DNA of 64,000 bases, taken from assembly GCF_011045195.1 (NCBI RefSeq), contig NZ_CP049199.1, forward strand, positions 3,534,001 to 3,598,000. The letters are read 5' to 3'. The notes below the pieces were generated by a model. The model made no database searches. It saw nothing but the letters and a program-made list of their open reading frames with translations, and was not told where the DNA came from. Shown here one piece after another: positions 9,544-17,378 of this stretch (position 1 is its first letter; each line of letters starts with the position of its first letter). The stretch comes from Caulobacter soli (lineage in GTDB: Bacteria > Pseudomonadota > Alphaproteobacteria > Caulobacterales > Caulobacteraceae). A program made the position numbers and the translations under genes.

Positions 9544-10122
9544 ATGACTGTTCAAAAGCGGATCTGGGACCTGATCGTGTTGGCGATCTTCGTCTTCGCC
9601 GCCACCTTCGCCACCGCGCCCTGGTTCGCCTTCCGCGCCCTGAAGGCCGCCGCCCAGTATGAGGACGTGCAGGCGATCGCCGAACTGGTCGACTTCCCAG
9701 CGGTGCGCGGCAGCCTGACCGCCGAGCTGAACGACAAGACGCCGGCCGCCGTCGCCCCGGCCGAACCGCCCTCGATCTGGCGCGACCCGCTGGGCGTGTT
9801 CCGGAAGGTGATCGCCCCGATCGCCCCGCCCGAGCCCAAGGTCGACCGCTACCTGACCATCCAGGGCCTGTCGGCCCTGACCCGCGGCTACGCTCCCGGC
9901 GCGGCCCCGGCCGTCCCGCCCAAGCCGGCCAGCGCCATGGACAAGGCCAAGTCCGCCGTGGCCGGCCCACACCCCACCATCGCCTACTGGGACCCCAACC
10001 GGGTGCGGATCAGCGTCAAGCGTCCCGATCAACCGTCCAAGATCACCGTCTTCACCTTCCGCCGCGACAAGCTGTTCACCTGGCGGCTGGTGCATATCCG
10101 TCTGCCCGCCGACGAACGCTGA
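9544..10122 (+). CDS. DUF2939 family membrane-anchored protein
   Basis: The 192-residue protein has one N-terminal membrane helix (about 8-28) and then FRALKAAAQYEDVQAIAELVDFPAVRGSL (residues about 33-60), which matches the DUF2939 pattern of a hydrophobic anchor followed by an FRAL...LVDFPAVR motif. A Pro/Ala-rich stretch follows. The C-terminal part ends in a beta-rich segment (DPNRVRISVKRPD, VFTFRRDKLFTWRLVHIRLP). The function of the family is unknown. No operon partner is evident. Confidence 0.75.
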   Translation: MTVQKRIWDLIVLAIFVFAATFATAPWFAFRALKAAAQYEDVQAIAELVDFPAVRGSLTAELNDKTPAAVAPAEPPSIWRDPLGVFRKVIAPIAPPEPKVDRYLTIQGLSALTRGYAPGAAPAVPPKPASAMDKAKSAVAGPHPTIAYWDPNRVRISVKRPDQPSKITVFTFRRDKLFTWRLVHIRLPADER

Positions 10123-10241
10123 GGCGCGTCGGGCTTTGAGGGGCCGCTGGACCGAGCGCCATCGCCAATGGTATCGAGCGTTGCCTTGTTTCGGCCCCGA
10201 CTCTCCGTCGGGCCCCAATTCCGCAGCTTCGTGGTAGCGCC

Positions 10242-11225
10242 TTGACCCATCTCCTGCTCGACGTGCCGCAGCGGGTCGTGCCGTTCTTCCTGCTGGTGGC
10301 GGCGGGCGTCAGCCTGGCCCGGCTGCGATTGTTCGACGCCCGGATGTCGGCGGGTCTGTCCAGCTACGTCTACTGGATCGGCTTTCCGGCCCTGCTGGTG
10401 CACTCGCTGTCGCACGTCGGCGCGCCCGATCGCGCCCTGGCCCTGGGCCTGACCGCCTACGGCGCCTGCGCCCTGCTGGTCGTGGCTCTGATGGCCGCCG
10501 TCGGCGCCGCCCTGCGCTGGACGCGCGAGGAGCGGGCCGGCGGATCGCTGTCGGCCAGCCTGGGCAACAGCGCCTTCCTGGGGTTACCCATCGCCGCCGC
10601 CGTGCTGGGCCCCGAGGCCGCCCGCCTGTCGGCCGGCGCGGTCGCGGTGGACTTCGTGGTGGTCGCGGCCGTGGGCGTGGGCCTGCTGGGCTGGGCTGGC
10701 GGCCGCTCGACCTGGCGCTCGCTGATGCAGGCCCTGCGCAATCCGATCGTGCTGGCGGCCATGACCGGCTCGGCCATGGCCCTGCTGGGCCTGTCGCTGC
10801 CCGGCGTGCTGGATCGGGCCGTGGAAGCCGCCGCCGCCTCGGGCAGCCCCGTGGCCCTGGTCGCCCTCGGCGTCGCCCTGGGCCTGACGGGCCTGCCGGC
10901 CGCCGGCGTGCCCTGCGAGCCGACCGAGGAGCCTCCCCCGCCCATCCCGCGCTGGACGCCGATCATCGTCGCCGCCGTCTGCAAGCTGCTGGTCCTGCCC
11001 GTCCTGGTCTGGTTCGCCACTGGCCTGATCGACGCGCCCCTGGCCTTCCGCCTGGGCGCGACCCTGCTGGCCGCCACCCCGACGGCCGTCAACGTCTTCA
11101 TCCAGACCAAGGCCTACAGCGTGTTCGAGCGCGGCGGGGCGCGGATCGTGGCCCTGACCACCGCCGTCTCGTGCATCAGCCTGTCGGCGGTCGCGATCCT
11201 GCTGGAGCAATACGCGGCGTCGTGA
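10242..11225 (+). CDS. AEC-family (auxin efflux carrier-like) transporter
   Basis: The 327-residue integral membrane protein has about ten predicted helices arranged as two halves around a soluble loop (residues about 225-245). It belongs to the AEC/BART superfamily of secondary carriers, whose bacterial members carry small organic acids such as malate or malonate. The substrate here cannot be told. The start codon is TTG at 10242, giving MTHLLLDVPQRVVPFFLLVAAG. The 3' end overlaps the convergent eutC by 50 bases. That adjacency alone is not evidence for an ethanolamine role. Confidence 0.8.
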   Translation: MTHLLLDVPQRVVPFFLLVAAGVSLARLRLFDARMSAGLSSYVYWIGFPALLVHSLSHVGAPDRALALGLTAYGACALLVVALMAAVGAALRWTREERAGGSLSASLGNSAFLGLPIAAAVLGPEAARLSAGAVAVDFVVVAAVGVGLLGWAGGRSTWRSLMQALRNPIVLAAMTGSAMALLGLSLPGVLDRAVEAAAASGSPVALVALGVALGLTGLPAAGVPCEPTEEPPPPIPRWTPIIVAAVCKLLVLPVLVWFATGLIDAPLAFRLGATLLAATPTAVNVFIQTKAYSVFERGGARIVALTTAVSCISLSAVAILLEQYAAS

Positions 11226-11979
11226 CGTCCAGTAGCGCCGTGTCGCTCTCGTCCTTCAAGGCGACACCGGTCAGGCCCAATCGCAACGCCTCGCGGGCGT
11301 GCCAGGCCAGCTTGAACGCCGCCGCGTCGTAGCTCAGCCCCTCGCCGCGAATGTTGGAGATGCAGTTGCGCTCGGCGTCGCTGCGCCCGACCTTCGGCGC
11401 GAAGGTGATGTAGGCCCCCAGGCTGTCGGGCGACGACAGACCGGGCCGCTCGCCGACCAGCAGGATCACCAGTCGCGCGCCCAGCACCTCGCCCACCGCG
11501 TCGCCCAGGGCCACGCGGGCCTGACGCGCGACCACCACCGGGGCCAGCCGCCAGCCGGCCTCGCGCACCGCCGGCAGCAGGGCCTCGACCAGGCGCGCCG
11601 CATGGGCGTGGACCGCCGTGCTCGACAGGCCGTCGGCGACCACGATCGCCAGGTCGCACGCGCCGCGCGTCCGGGCGATCAGGGCGGTTCGTCCGGCTTC
11701 GGACAAGGCCCGCCCCAGGTCGGGCCGGCGCAGATAGGACGCCCGGTCCGGGGCGGCGCTGTCGACGATCACCGTCTCCAGGCCCAGCGCCTGGATCGCC
11801 GCCGCCGTCGCCTCGGCCTCGAACGGCGCATGGACCGCGTCGCGGGCCTGGGCGTGGGCCAGGGCGAAACCCAGAATCTCCGAGGTCGGCAGGCTCGACC
11901 CTGTCCGTCCCAGGGCGATGCGAGCCGGCGTGTGGCGACGCAGGGCGGTCCAGGGATCGGGCGTGATCGAGGCGCTCAC
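11176..11979 (-). CDS. eutC: Ethanolamine ammonia-lyase small subunit
   Basis: The 267-residue protein is the small subunit of adenosylcobalamin-dependent ethanolamine ammonia-lyase, which converts ethanolamine to acetaldehyde and ammonia. Family features include TPARIALGRTGSSLPTSEILGFALAHAQARDAVH, DGLSSTAVHAHA, LLVGERPGLSSPDSLGAYITF and the Cys-containing ERNCISNIRGEGLSYDAAA near the C-terminus. It starts at GTG, with the eutB TGA overlapping (GTGA), so it depends on translation of eutB. That matters because eutB carries a premature stop. The 3' end overlaps the AEC transporter gene on the opposite strand. Confidence 0.93.
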   Translation of the reverse strand: MSASITPDPWTALRRHTPARIALGRTGSSLPTSEILGFALAHAQARDAVHAPFEAEATAAAIQALGLETVIVDSAAPDRASYLRRPDLGRALSEAGRTALIARTRGACDLAIVVADGLSSTAVHAHAARLVEALLPAVREAGWRLAPVVVARQARVALGDAVGEVLGARLVILLVGERPGLSSPDSLGAYITFAPKVGRSDAERNCISNIRGEGLSYDAAAFKLAWHAREALRLGLTGVALKDESDTALLDVTTPRIAPAGSRPPTG

Positions 11980-13358
11980 CTGCCCGCTCCAGTGGTCAGC
12001 AGTGGATGGCCAGCAGCGCGCGGGGCCAAGCGGCCATCCGCCCCGACGATCCGCGCCCGCTCCAGCCAGGCCTCGAACTCCGGCGCCCGCTTCAGGCCCA
12101 ACAGCTCGCGCACATAGAGGGCGTCGTGGAACGAGGTGGACTGGTAGTTCAGCATCACGTCGTCGGCGCCCGGCACGCCCATGACGAAGGTGACGCCCGC
12201 CGTGGCCAGCAGGGTCAGCAGGCTATCCATGTCGTCCTGATCGGCCTCGGCGTGGTTGGTGTAGCAGACGTCCACCCCCAGCGGCGCGCCCAGCAGCTTG
12301 CCGCAGAAATGGTCCTCCAGCCCCGCCCGGATGATCTGCTTGCCGTCGTACAGGTACTCCGGCCCGATGAAGCCGACTACGGTGTTGACCAGCAGGGGCT
12401 CGAACACCCGGGCCACGCCGTAGGCGCGGGCCTCCAGGGTCTGCTGGTCCACCCCGTGGTGCGCGCCCGCCGACAAGGCCGACCCCTGGCCGGTCTCGAA
12501 ATACATGACATTGTCGCCGACGGTTCCCCGCCTCAGCGAGCGGCCGGCGTCCAGGCCCTCCTTCAGCAGGTCCAGGGTGACGCCGAAACTGGCGTTGGCG
12601 GCCTGGGTGCCGGCGATCGACTGGAACACCAGGTCGACCGGCGCGCCGCGCTCGATCAGCTGGATCGCCGTGGTCACGTGGGTCAGGACGCACGACTGGG
12701 TGGGGATCTCGAACCGCTGGATCAGGTCGTCCATCAGCCGGGTCAGGTCGCCCAGCACCGACAGGCTGTCGCTGGCCGGATTGATGCCGATCACCGCGTC
12801 GCCACACCCGTACAGCAGACCGTCCAGGATCGAGGCGGTGATGCCGGCCGGGTCATCGGTCGGGTGGTTGGGCTGCAGGCGCACGGCCATGGTCCCGGGC
12901 AGGCCGATGGTGTTCCGGAACCGCGTCGTCACCTTGCACTTGGAAGCCGCCAGGATCAGGTCCTGGTTGCGCATCAGCTTGCTGACCGCCGCGACCATCT
13001 CGGGCGTCAGGCCCGGCGCCAGGCGCGCCAGGGCCGCGGGCGTGGCCAGTTCCGACAGCAGTCAGTCGCGGAACTCGCCCACCGTCAGCGACGCCACCGG
13101 CGCGAAGGCGGCCGCGTCGTGACCGTCGAGGATCAGGCGCGTGACGTCGTCGGTCTCGTAGGGGACTAGGGCCTCGCTCAGGAAGGTCTTCAGCGGCATG
13201 TCGGCCAGGGCCGTCTTGGCGGCGACATTGTGCTGGGCGCTGGACGCGGCGATCCCGGCCAGGGCGTCGCCCGAACGCGGCGGCGAGGCCTTGGCCATCA
13301 GGTCGGCCAGGGTCTCGAAGGTCCAGGTGGTTCCGCCCAGGGTCGCGCGACAGGCCAT
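11976..13358 (-). pseudogene. eutB: Ethanolamine ammonia-lyase large subunit, interrupted by in-frame TGA
   Basis: The frame encodes the heavy chain of ethanolamine ammonia-lyase, with FETGQGSALSAGAHHGVDQQ, NTVVGFIGPEYLYDGKQIIR and VCYTNHAEADQDD as in E. coli EutB. It is broken by TGA at 13062-13064, after GEFRD and before LLSEL, with the same frame continuing to the proper C-terminus at 11976. No bases appear lost: alignment to EutB from memory puts the stop at an aromatic position (Tyr in E. coli), and TGG to TGA would be one substitution. The likely start is ATG at 13358 (MACRATLGGTTW), since the open frame further upstream does not look like EutB. After the stop the next Met is at 12998 (MVAAVSKLM). 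This is a nonsense mutation, a sequencing error, or read-through. Confidence 0.85.
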
Positions 13359-13555
13359 GGCGGCGAAGGTGGCGCCGATAGCCACGGCTGGGAAGCGAAC
13401 GGCGCGGCGGGCGGGATCTCGGAGCCGAACTGCCAGTTCGGCGGGCATTGATGGGGACAGGCCCTTGGACCTGCCCCCGCCTAGTCTACGACCCATGCGG
13501 CTTGCGCCGACAACGCTGTCAGATACGGTGCGGCTCGAACGCGGGAGGACGACGC

Positions 13556-14419
13556 ATGCTCAAGGCCCTGGCCATCACCCTGGCGCTGGCCGCCGCCGCG
13601 CCCGCCCTCGCCGCCACGCCGCCCCTGGCCCTGACCGACATCCCCAGGCCCGCCGGCCCGGCGGCCACGCTGTTCAATGGTCGGGACCTGAACGACTGGG
13701 ACGCCTGGCTGGGCTACGCCGATCCGGCCCTGACCTATACCCGTCCCGCCGTCGCGCCGATCGGCGTGAACGCCCAGAGCGCCGACATCTTCAAGGTAGT
13801 GATCGAGGACGGCCGCCCCGCCCTTTACGTCAGCGGCAAGACCTGGGGCAGCCTGGTCCGCGAGGGCGACTTCCACGACTACCACCTCCGTCTGCAGTAC
13901 AAGTGGGGCAAGGGCCGCTGGGCGCCCCGCGAGGCCCAGGCGCCCAACAACGGCCTGCTCTACCACTCGCACGGCGCGCCCGGCGCGGTGTGGGGCACCT
14001 GGAGCCAAGCGGTCGAGTTCGAGATCATGACCGGCTCGATCGGCATGGTCGTGCCGGTGGGCGAGGCGATCCGCGCCACGACCACGGCCGTCGACGACCC
14101 CGCCCTGATCGATCCCAAGCTGCGGTTCTCGCCCGCCGGCCGCGTCCAGACCGTGCAGGGCGGCACGAAAAACTGGAACGTCGAGGCCTATGCCGACGCC
14201 GAGAAACCGGCCGGCCAATGGAACACCCTGGACCTCTACGTGCTGGGCGATCGCTCCATCCACGTGGTCAACGGCGTGCCGGTCATGGAGGTCCGCGACC
14301 TCAAGGCCGGCGACGCGCCTCTCACCCACGGCGCGATCCAGCTGCAGTCGGAAGGCGCCGAGACCTTCTTCCGCGACATCGTGCTGGAGCCGATCACGAG
14401 CCTGCCGAAGGTGAAATAA
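13556..14419 (+). CDS. Secreted DUF1080 (3-keto-disaccharide hydrolase-like) protein
   Basis: The 287-residue protein has a signal peptide (MLKALAITLALAAAAPALA) and one DUF1080 domain. This lectin/glucanase-like jelly-roll begins LFNGRDLNDWDAWLG and includes HDYHLRLQYKWG, NNGLLYHSHG and WNTLDLYVLGDRSIHVVNGV. Some members hydrolyse 3-keto-glycosides in sugar catabolism. Activity here is inferred from the family only. The ATG at 13556 is chosen because GGGAGG stands eight bases upstream and the signal peptide starts there. It diverges from eutB and ends just before a hairpin terminator. Confidence 0.85.
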   Translation: MLKALAITLALAAAAPALAATPPLALTDIPRPAGPAATLFNGRDLNDWDAWLGYADPALTYTRPAVAPIGVNAQSADIFKVVIEDGRPALYVSGKTWGSLVREGDFHDYHLRLQYKWGKGRWAPREAQAPNNGLLYHSHGAPGAVWGTWSQAVEFEIMTGSIGMVVPVGEAIRATTTAVDDPALIDPKLRFSPAGRVQTVQGGTKNWNVEAYADAEKPAGQWNTLDLYVLGDRSIHVVNGVPVMEVRDLKAGDAPLTHGAIQLQSEGAETFFRDIVLEPITSLPKVK

Positions 14420-14421
14420 GT

Positions 14422-14444
14422 CCTCCCCCTGTGGGGGAGGTTTT
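14422..14444 (+). terminator. Terminator between convergent genes
   Basis: A perfect 8-bp stem (CCTCCCCC / GGGGGAGG) with a TGT loop is followed by TTTT. It lies three bases past the DUF1080 gene and just before the end of the convergent DUF202 gene, so it may also stop transcription from the minus strand. Confidence 0.75.
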
Positions 14445-14446
14445 AG

Positions 14447-15097
14447 TCACCCAAACACCGCCAGCTTGAAGACCATGTTGGCGATCGCCAGGAAGCCCAG
14501 CAGCAGCAGGCCCAGCGATACCATGAAGGTGATCGAGACCGGGAACCGGCTCTCGCCATGCACCAGCCCCTGGCGCTTCATCTCCCGCCGCGTGCGCCGC
14601 AGCTCCAGCATGAACTGCACGTGATGCACCATGCCGACGATCAGCATCAGGATGCCCAGGCACACCAGGGCGATGCCGAAATTGCGCGGCGCGTTGGGAT
14701 TGGCGATCGCTCCGGCGTCGTGGAGCTTGGAGAAGCCCTGGTAGATCGTGAAGCCGAAACCGATCAGCGACAGCGAGGTGCGGATCACCGACATCAGCGT
14801 GCGGTCGTCGCTCATCCGCGTGCGCTGGAACGACATGCCCGTGCGCCGCATCGACATCTCGGTGCGATGCGTCGAGAGGTCCGTCCGGTAGGTCGACAGG
14901 TCGGTGCGATATTCCGACAGGTCAGTCCGGTGCTCCGACAGCTGGGTTCGGAACGTCGAAAGCTTGGTGCGGTGGGTGGAGTACTGGGTCGAAGCGATTT
15001 CAGGCTTGTCGCTCACCTGCGGCAGGGGCGGCACAGGCGGTAACTCAATGCGCGCGGGCCGCTTGGGCGTGGCCTTCGGCTGCGGCTGACTGGACAT
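14447..15097 (-). CDS. DUF202 membrane protein with ten tandem Arg-Thr heptads
   Basis: The 216-residue protein starts with a Pro/Lys-rich cytosolic segment (1-40). Ten uninterrupted seven-residue repeats follow (41-110) with consensus x-x-R-T-x-(L/M)-S. The last repeat runs directly into the first of three membrane helices (about 108-130, 139-161, 190-214). DUF202 (YidH-like) proteins normally carry one or two such Arg-Thr units just before helix 1 (ERTxLAWxRTxL), so the array looks like an expansion of that motif. A charged loop (MLELRRTRREMKRQG) connects helices 2 and 3. The function is unknown. It is transcribed alone, with GGGAAG in front of the ATG. Confidence 0.8.
   Translation of the reverse strand: MSSQPQPKATPKRPARIELPPVPPLPQVSDKPEIASTQYSTHRTKLSTFRTQLSEHRTDLSEYRTDLSTYRTDLSTHRTEMSMRRTGMSFQRTRMSDDRTLMSVIRTSLSLIGFGFTIYQGFSKLHDAGAIANPNAPRNFGIALVCLGILMLIVGMVHHVQFMLELRRTRREMKRQGLVHGESRFPVSITFMVSLGLLLLGFLAIANMVFKLAVFG
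14768..14977 (-). repeat. Ten 21-bp coding repeats (Arg-Thr heptads)
   Basis: Ten consecutive 21-base units encode residues 41-110 of the DUF202 protein. Arg-Thr at positions 3-4 and Ser at position 7 are invariant in all ten. The outer positions vary, from THRTKLS at the start to VIRTSLS at the end, and DNA identity is lower than protein identity, which suggests an old, selected array. Confidence 0.9.
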
Positions 15098-15199
15098 TGG
15101 CGGCTTCCCGGCGAATTGGCGATCGAGCCGAGAGTGCGCGGACGGTCAGGCGCCGACTATCGGGGTTTCCCCCAGTTGGTCCTCGTGGATATCCGGAGT

Positions 15200-15275
15200 T
15201 GGTAGGCCTGGAGGGACTCGAACCCCCAACCAGACCGTTATGAGCGGTCGGCTCTAACCATTGAGCTACAGGCCC
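15200..15275 (-). tRNA. tRNA with CAU anticodon, probably tRNA-Ile2
   Basis: A full cloverleaf reads on the minus strand from 15275: acceptor GGGCCTG/CAGGCCT, D-arm GCTC...GAGC, anticodon stem GACCG/CGGTC with loop CTCATAA, T-loop TTCGAGT and an encoded 3' CCA. The anticodon CAT fits initiator Met, elongator Met or Ile2 (lysidine-modified). The short D-loop (AATGGTTA) resembles E. coli tRNA-Ile2 more than elongator tRNA-Met, and the stem is not initiator-like. The first acceptor pair would be G-U. Confidence 0.9.
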
Positions 15276-15465
15276 CCGTTTGCGCGCGGCGCATCCCATT
15301 CGGGAGGACGGGTCGATTAGCATGGGCTGCACGCGGCTTAAAGGTCCGGTTCAGGTTGGGGCTGTCAGACAGGGATCGTCCACCGCAGGTTACGCTTGTC
15401 GGAACCGGCGGACGGGACGATCAAGGTCGCGGCGCCTGTCCCCAGCCGCATGGAGAACGACGACT

Positions 15466-16203
15466 ATGACCGCCCTGATCAATCGCACGGCCACCCTCGC
15501 CCTGGCCGCCGCCCTGCTGACCGGCGCGGCCGCCCTGCCCGCCTATGCCGACACCGCCGACGCGGCCTTCCGCGCCACGACGCTGAACCTCTCGGCCTCC
15601 GGCGAGAGCAAGGTCACGCCCGACCTGGCGACCATCACCCTGGGCGTCCAGACCGACGGCGCGACCGCCGCCGGCGCGCTGAGCGCCAACGCCGCCCAGA
15701 TGACCAAGGTCGTCGCGGCGCTGAAGAAGGCCGGGATCGCCGACCGCGACATCCAGACCTCGAACCTCAGCGTCAATCCGCAATATGTCTACGAGCAGAA
15801 CCAGCCGCCCAAGCTGAACGGCTACCAGGCCAGCAACCAGGTGACGATCCAGGTGCGCGACCTGGCCAAGCTGGGCCAGACGGTCGACGCCACGGTCAAC
15901 GCCGGGGCCACCAATGTGGGCGGCATCAGTTTCGGCCTGCAGAACCCGCAGGCGGCCGAGGACGCCGCGCGCGTCGATGCGGTCAAGGCCCTGCAGGCCA
16001 AGGCCGACCTCTACGCCCGGGCCACCGGCTACAAGATCGTCCGCCTGGTCAGCTTGGGCGAAGGCGGCGGCTACACCCCCTCGCCGCCCCCGATGCCGAT
16101 GTACGCCATGGCCAAGATGGAACGCGCCGACTCCAGCCCGGTCTCTGCCGGCGAGCTGAAGGTGCGGGTCGACGTGTCGGCGACGTACGAGCTGGTGAAG
16201 TAG
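15466..16203 (+). CDS. SIMPL-domain (DUF541) periplasmic protein
   Basis: The 245-residue protein has a signal peptide ending near LPAYA and then a single SIMPL domain. It begins LNLSASGESKVTPDLATITLGVQTDG and includes IQTSNLSVNPQYVYEQNQPPKLNGYQASNQVTIQVRDL (residues about 100-137), the classic pattern of this family. SIMPL proteins are periplasmic or outer-membrane proteins of unclear function; some are linked to stress tolerance. The ATG at 15466 has GGAG about ten bases upstream. It follows the CAU tRNA on the opposite strand and is followed by a palindrome-rich element. Confidence 0.85.
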   Translation: MTALINRTATLALAAALLTGAAALPAYADTADAAFRATTLNLSASGESKVTPDLATITLGVQTDGATAAGALSANAAQMTKVVAALKKAGIADRDIQTSNLSVNPQYVYEQNQPPKLNGYQASNQVTIQVRDLAKLGQTVDATVNAGATNVGGISFGLQNPQAAEDAARVDAVKALQAKADLYARATGYKIVRLVSLGEGGGYTPSPPPMPMYAMAKMERADSSPVSAGELKVRVDVSATYELVK

Positions 16204-16215
16204 CCGGAGCGACGA

Positions 16216-16338
16216 GCACTTGCCCCCTACGGACCGCTTCGCGGTCGTCTTCCCCCACAGGGGGAAGAGCCTCGCGGCGGCGGCTCCGCCCCCTATGGGG
16301 GCGGACAGACCGCGCAGCGGTCAGGTGGGGGCAAGTGC
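16216..16338. repeat. Nested-palindrome intergenic element
   Basis: A 123-base element is bounded by a perfect 12-bp inverted repeat (GCACTTGCCCCC at 16216-16227 and its complement at 16327-16338). Inside are four further perfect short hairpins: GACCGC-ttc-GCGGTC (16232-16246), CTTCCCCC-aca-GGGGGAAG, CCGCCCCC-tat-GGGGGCGG and GACCGC-gca-GCGGTC (16308-16322). It resembles the REP/BIME mosaics found between genes. It separates convergent genes and may act as a two-way transcription stop. Confidence 0.8.
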
Positions 16339-16343
16339 GTGAG

Positions 16344-16817
16344 CTACAGCCCCGCCTTGGCGAACGCCTCTTCCACGCGCTCGCCGACCTCGCGGCCCGG
16401 CAGGGCGCGTTCGCCTTCCATCACCGCCACATAGGACAGGCCCAGGTCCGGCTTGCCCGCGCCGACCGGCACCGGACCCATGGCCCAGCCGACGGTGTTG
16501 ACGCCCGGGCCCGACGGGCAGGAGGCGAAGCGGGCCGGCTTGCCGACCGCGCCTTCCAGCACGGTCTGGGCGGTGGTCGTGGTCCCGCCGCAGGTGGGCA
16601 GGTTGCGGGCGCAGGTGATGTAACCGCCGCCGGTCCAGACCACCTTGCCGGCCTTGTCGGCCAGCAGCACGCAGGTGTTGGGTCCGCCGATGGCGCGCCC
16701 GACGGCTTCGGACAGCAATTGCTCGTCGACGCCCTTGGGCAGCTTGGGCGAGCAGGCGGCGAGGGCCAGACCCATCGCGATCAGGACGCCAAAGGTCTTC
16801 GGGGCGGGACGACGCAT
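16344..16817 (-). CDS. Small lipoprotein of unknown function, downstream of panD
   Basis: The 157-residue protein has a lipoprotein signal with lipobox LAAC (MRRPAPKTFGVLIAMGLALAAC). The mature domain contains GGPNTCVLLADKAGKVVWTGGGYITCARNLPTCGG (residues about 45-79) with three Cys, then SCPSGPGVNTVGWAMGPVPVG and a predicted C-terminal helix. I do not recognise a family with confidence; the overall look is of a periplasmic single-domain protein with disulfides. The ATG at 16817 starts two bases after the panD stop, so the two are almost certainly cotranscribed, although no functional link to pantothenate synthesis is visible. Confidence 0.75.
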   Translation of the reverse strand: MRRPAPKTFGVLIAMGLALAACSPKLPKGVDEQLLSEAVGRAIGGPNTCVLLADKAGKVVWTGGGYITCARNLPTCGGTTTTAQTVLEGAVGKPARFASCPSGPGVNTVGWAMGPVPVGAGKPDLGLSYVAVMEGERALPGREVGERVEEAFAKAGL

Positions 16818-16819
16818 GC

Positions 16820-17176
16820 TCAGGCGGCCTTCTTGATGCGGTTGCCGTCTTCCAGCAGCACGACGGTCGGGGCGTAGTTGCGGGCCTCCTCGGCCGGCAT
16901 CTGGCAATAGGTGACGACGATCACGGTGTCGTTCTTCTGCACCAGCCGGGCGGCGGCGCCGTTGACGCCGATCACCTTGGAGCCGCGCGGCGCGGCGATG
17001 GCGTAGGTGGTGAAGCGGGCGCCGGTGGTGATGTTCAGCACGTCGACCTGCTCGTTGGGCAGGATGTTGGCGGCTTCCAACAGGTCGGTGTCGATGGCGA
17101 TCGAGCCTTCGTAGTCGAGGTCGGCCTGGGTGACGGTGGCCCGGTGAAGCTTGGCCTTCATCATCGTCAACAGCAT
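16820..17176 (-). CDS. panD: Aspartate 1-decarboxylase
   Basis: The 118-residue proenzyme makes beta-alanine from L-aspartate for pantothenate and coenzyme A synthesis in the cytosol. It self-cleaves between Gly and Ser in YEGSIAID to form the pyruvoyl cofactor. Other landmarks are the N-terminal [20 protein letters not shown], the substrate-binding Arg in [11 protein letters not shown], and [16 protein letters not shown]. The length is normal for the family. The upstream region (17177-17215) is AT-rich and has AGGGTG before the ATG. It is the first gene of a two-gene unit with a lipoprotein. Confidence 0.96.
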   Translation of the reverse strand: MLLTMMKAKLHRATVTQADLDYEGSIAIDTDLLEAANILPNEQVDVLNITTGARFTTYAIAAPRGSKVIGVNGAAARLVQKNDTVIVVTYCQMPAEEARNYAPTVVLLEDGNRIKKAA

Positions 17177-17378
17177 GGCGATATCACCCTATTTATTTGA
17201 AACATTTTGGGATTTTCCGGGTCGCCACACACATGACCCGTGATCAGTCGAGGTCCTATAGCCAGGAAGCCCAGCCCGTTCAATCGCGGCGCGCCAGAGC
17301 CGTTCGCGTCGAACAAAGGTTAACAGCGGCGCTTGGGCGCCCTATGGTCGGATAACGGCGTGATGCGAGGGGGCTCAC

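Noticed and set aside
10242..11225. AEC carrier as an ethanolamine permease
   Set aside because: AEC proteins carry organic anions in known cases, and convergent adjacency to eutC is not functional evidence.
13062..13064. TGA as a selenocysteine codon in EutB
   Set aside because: The position is aromatic, not Cys, in the family, and no obvious selenocysteine-insertion stem follows.
13062..13496. Separate small gene for the N-terminal EutB piece
   Set aside because: The piece lines up directly with the N-terminus of EutB and is in the same frame as the rest, so it is one interrupted gene.
14768..14977. CRISPR-like or pentapeptide-repeat array
   Set aside because: The 21-base units have no spacers, are in frame, and encode heptads with invariant Arg-Thr-Ser, not A(D/N)LxX pentapeptides.
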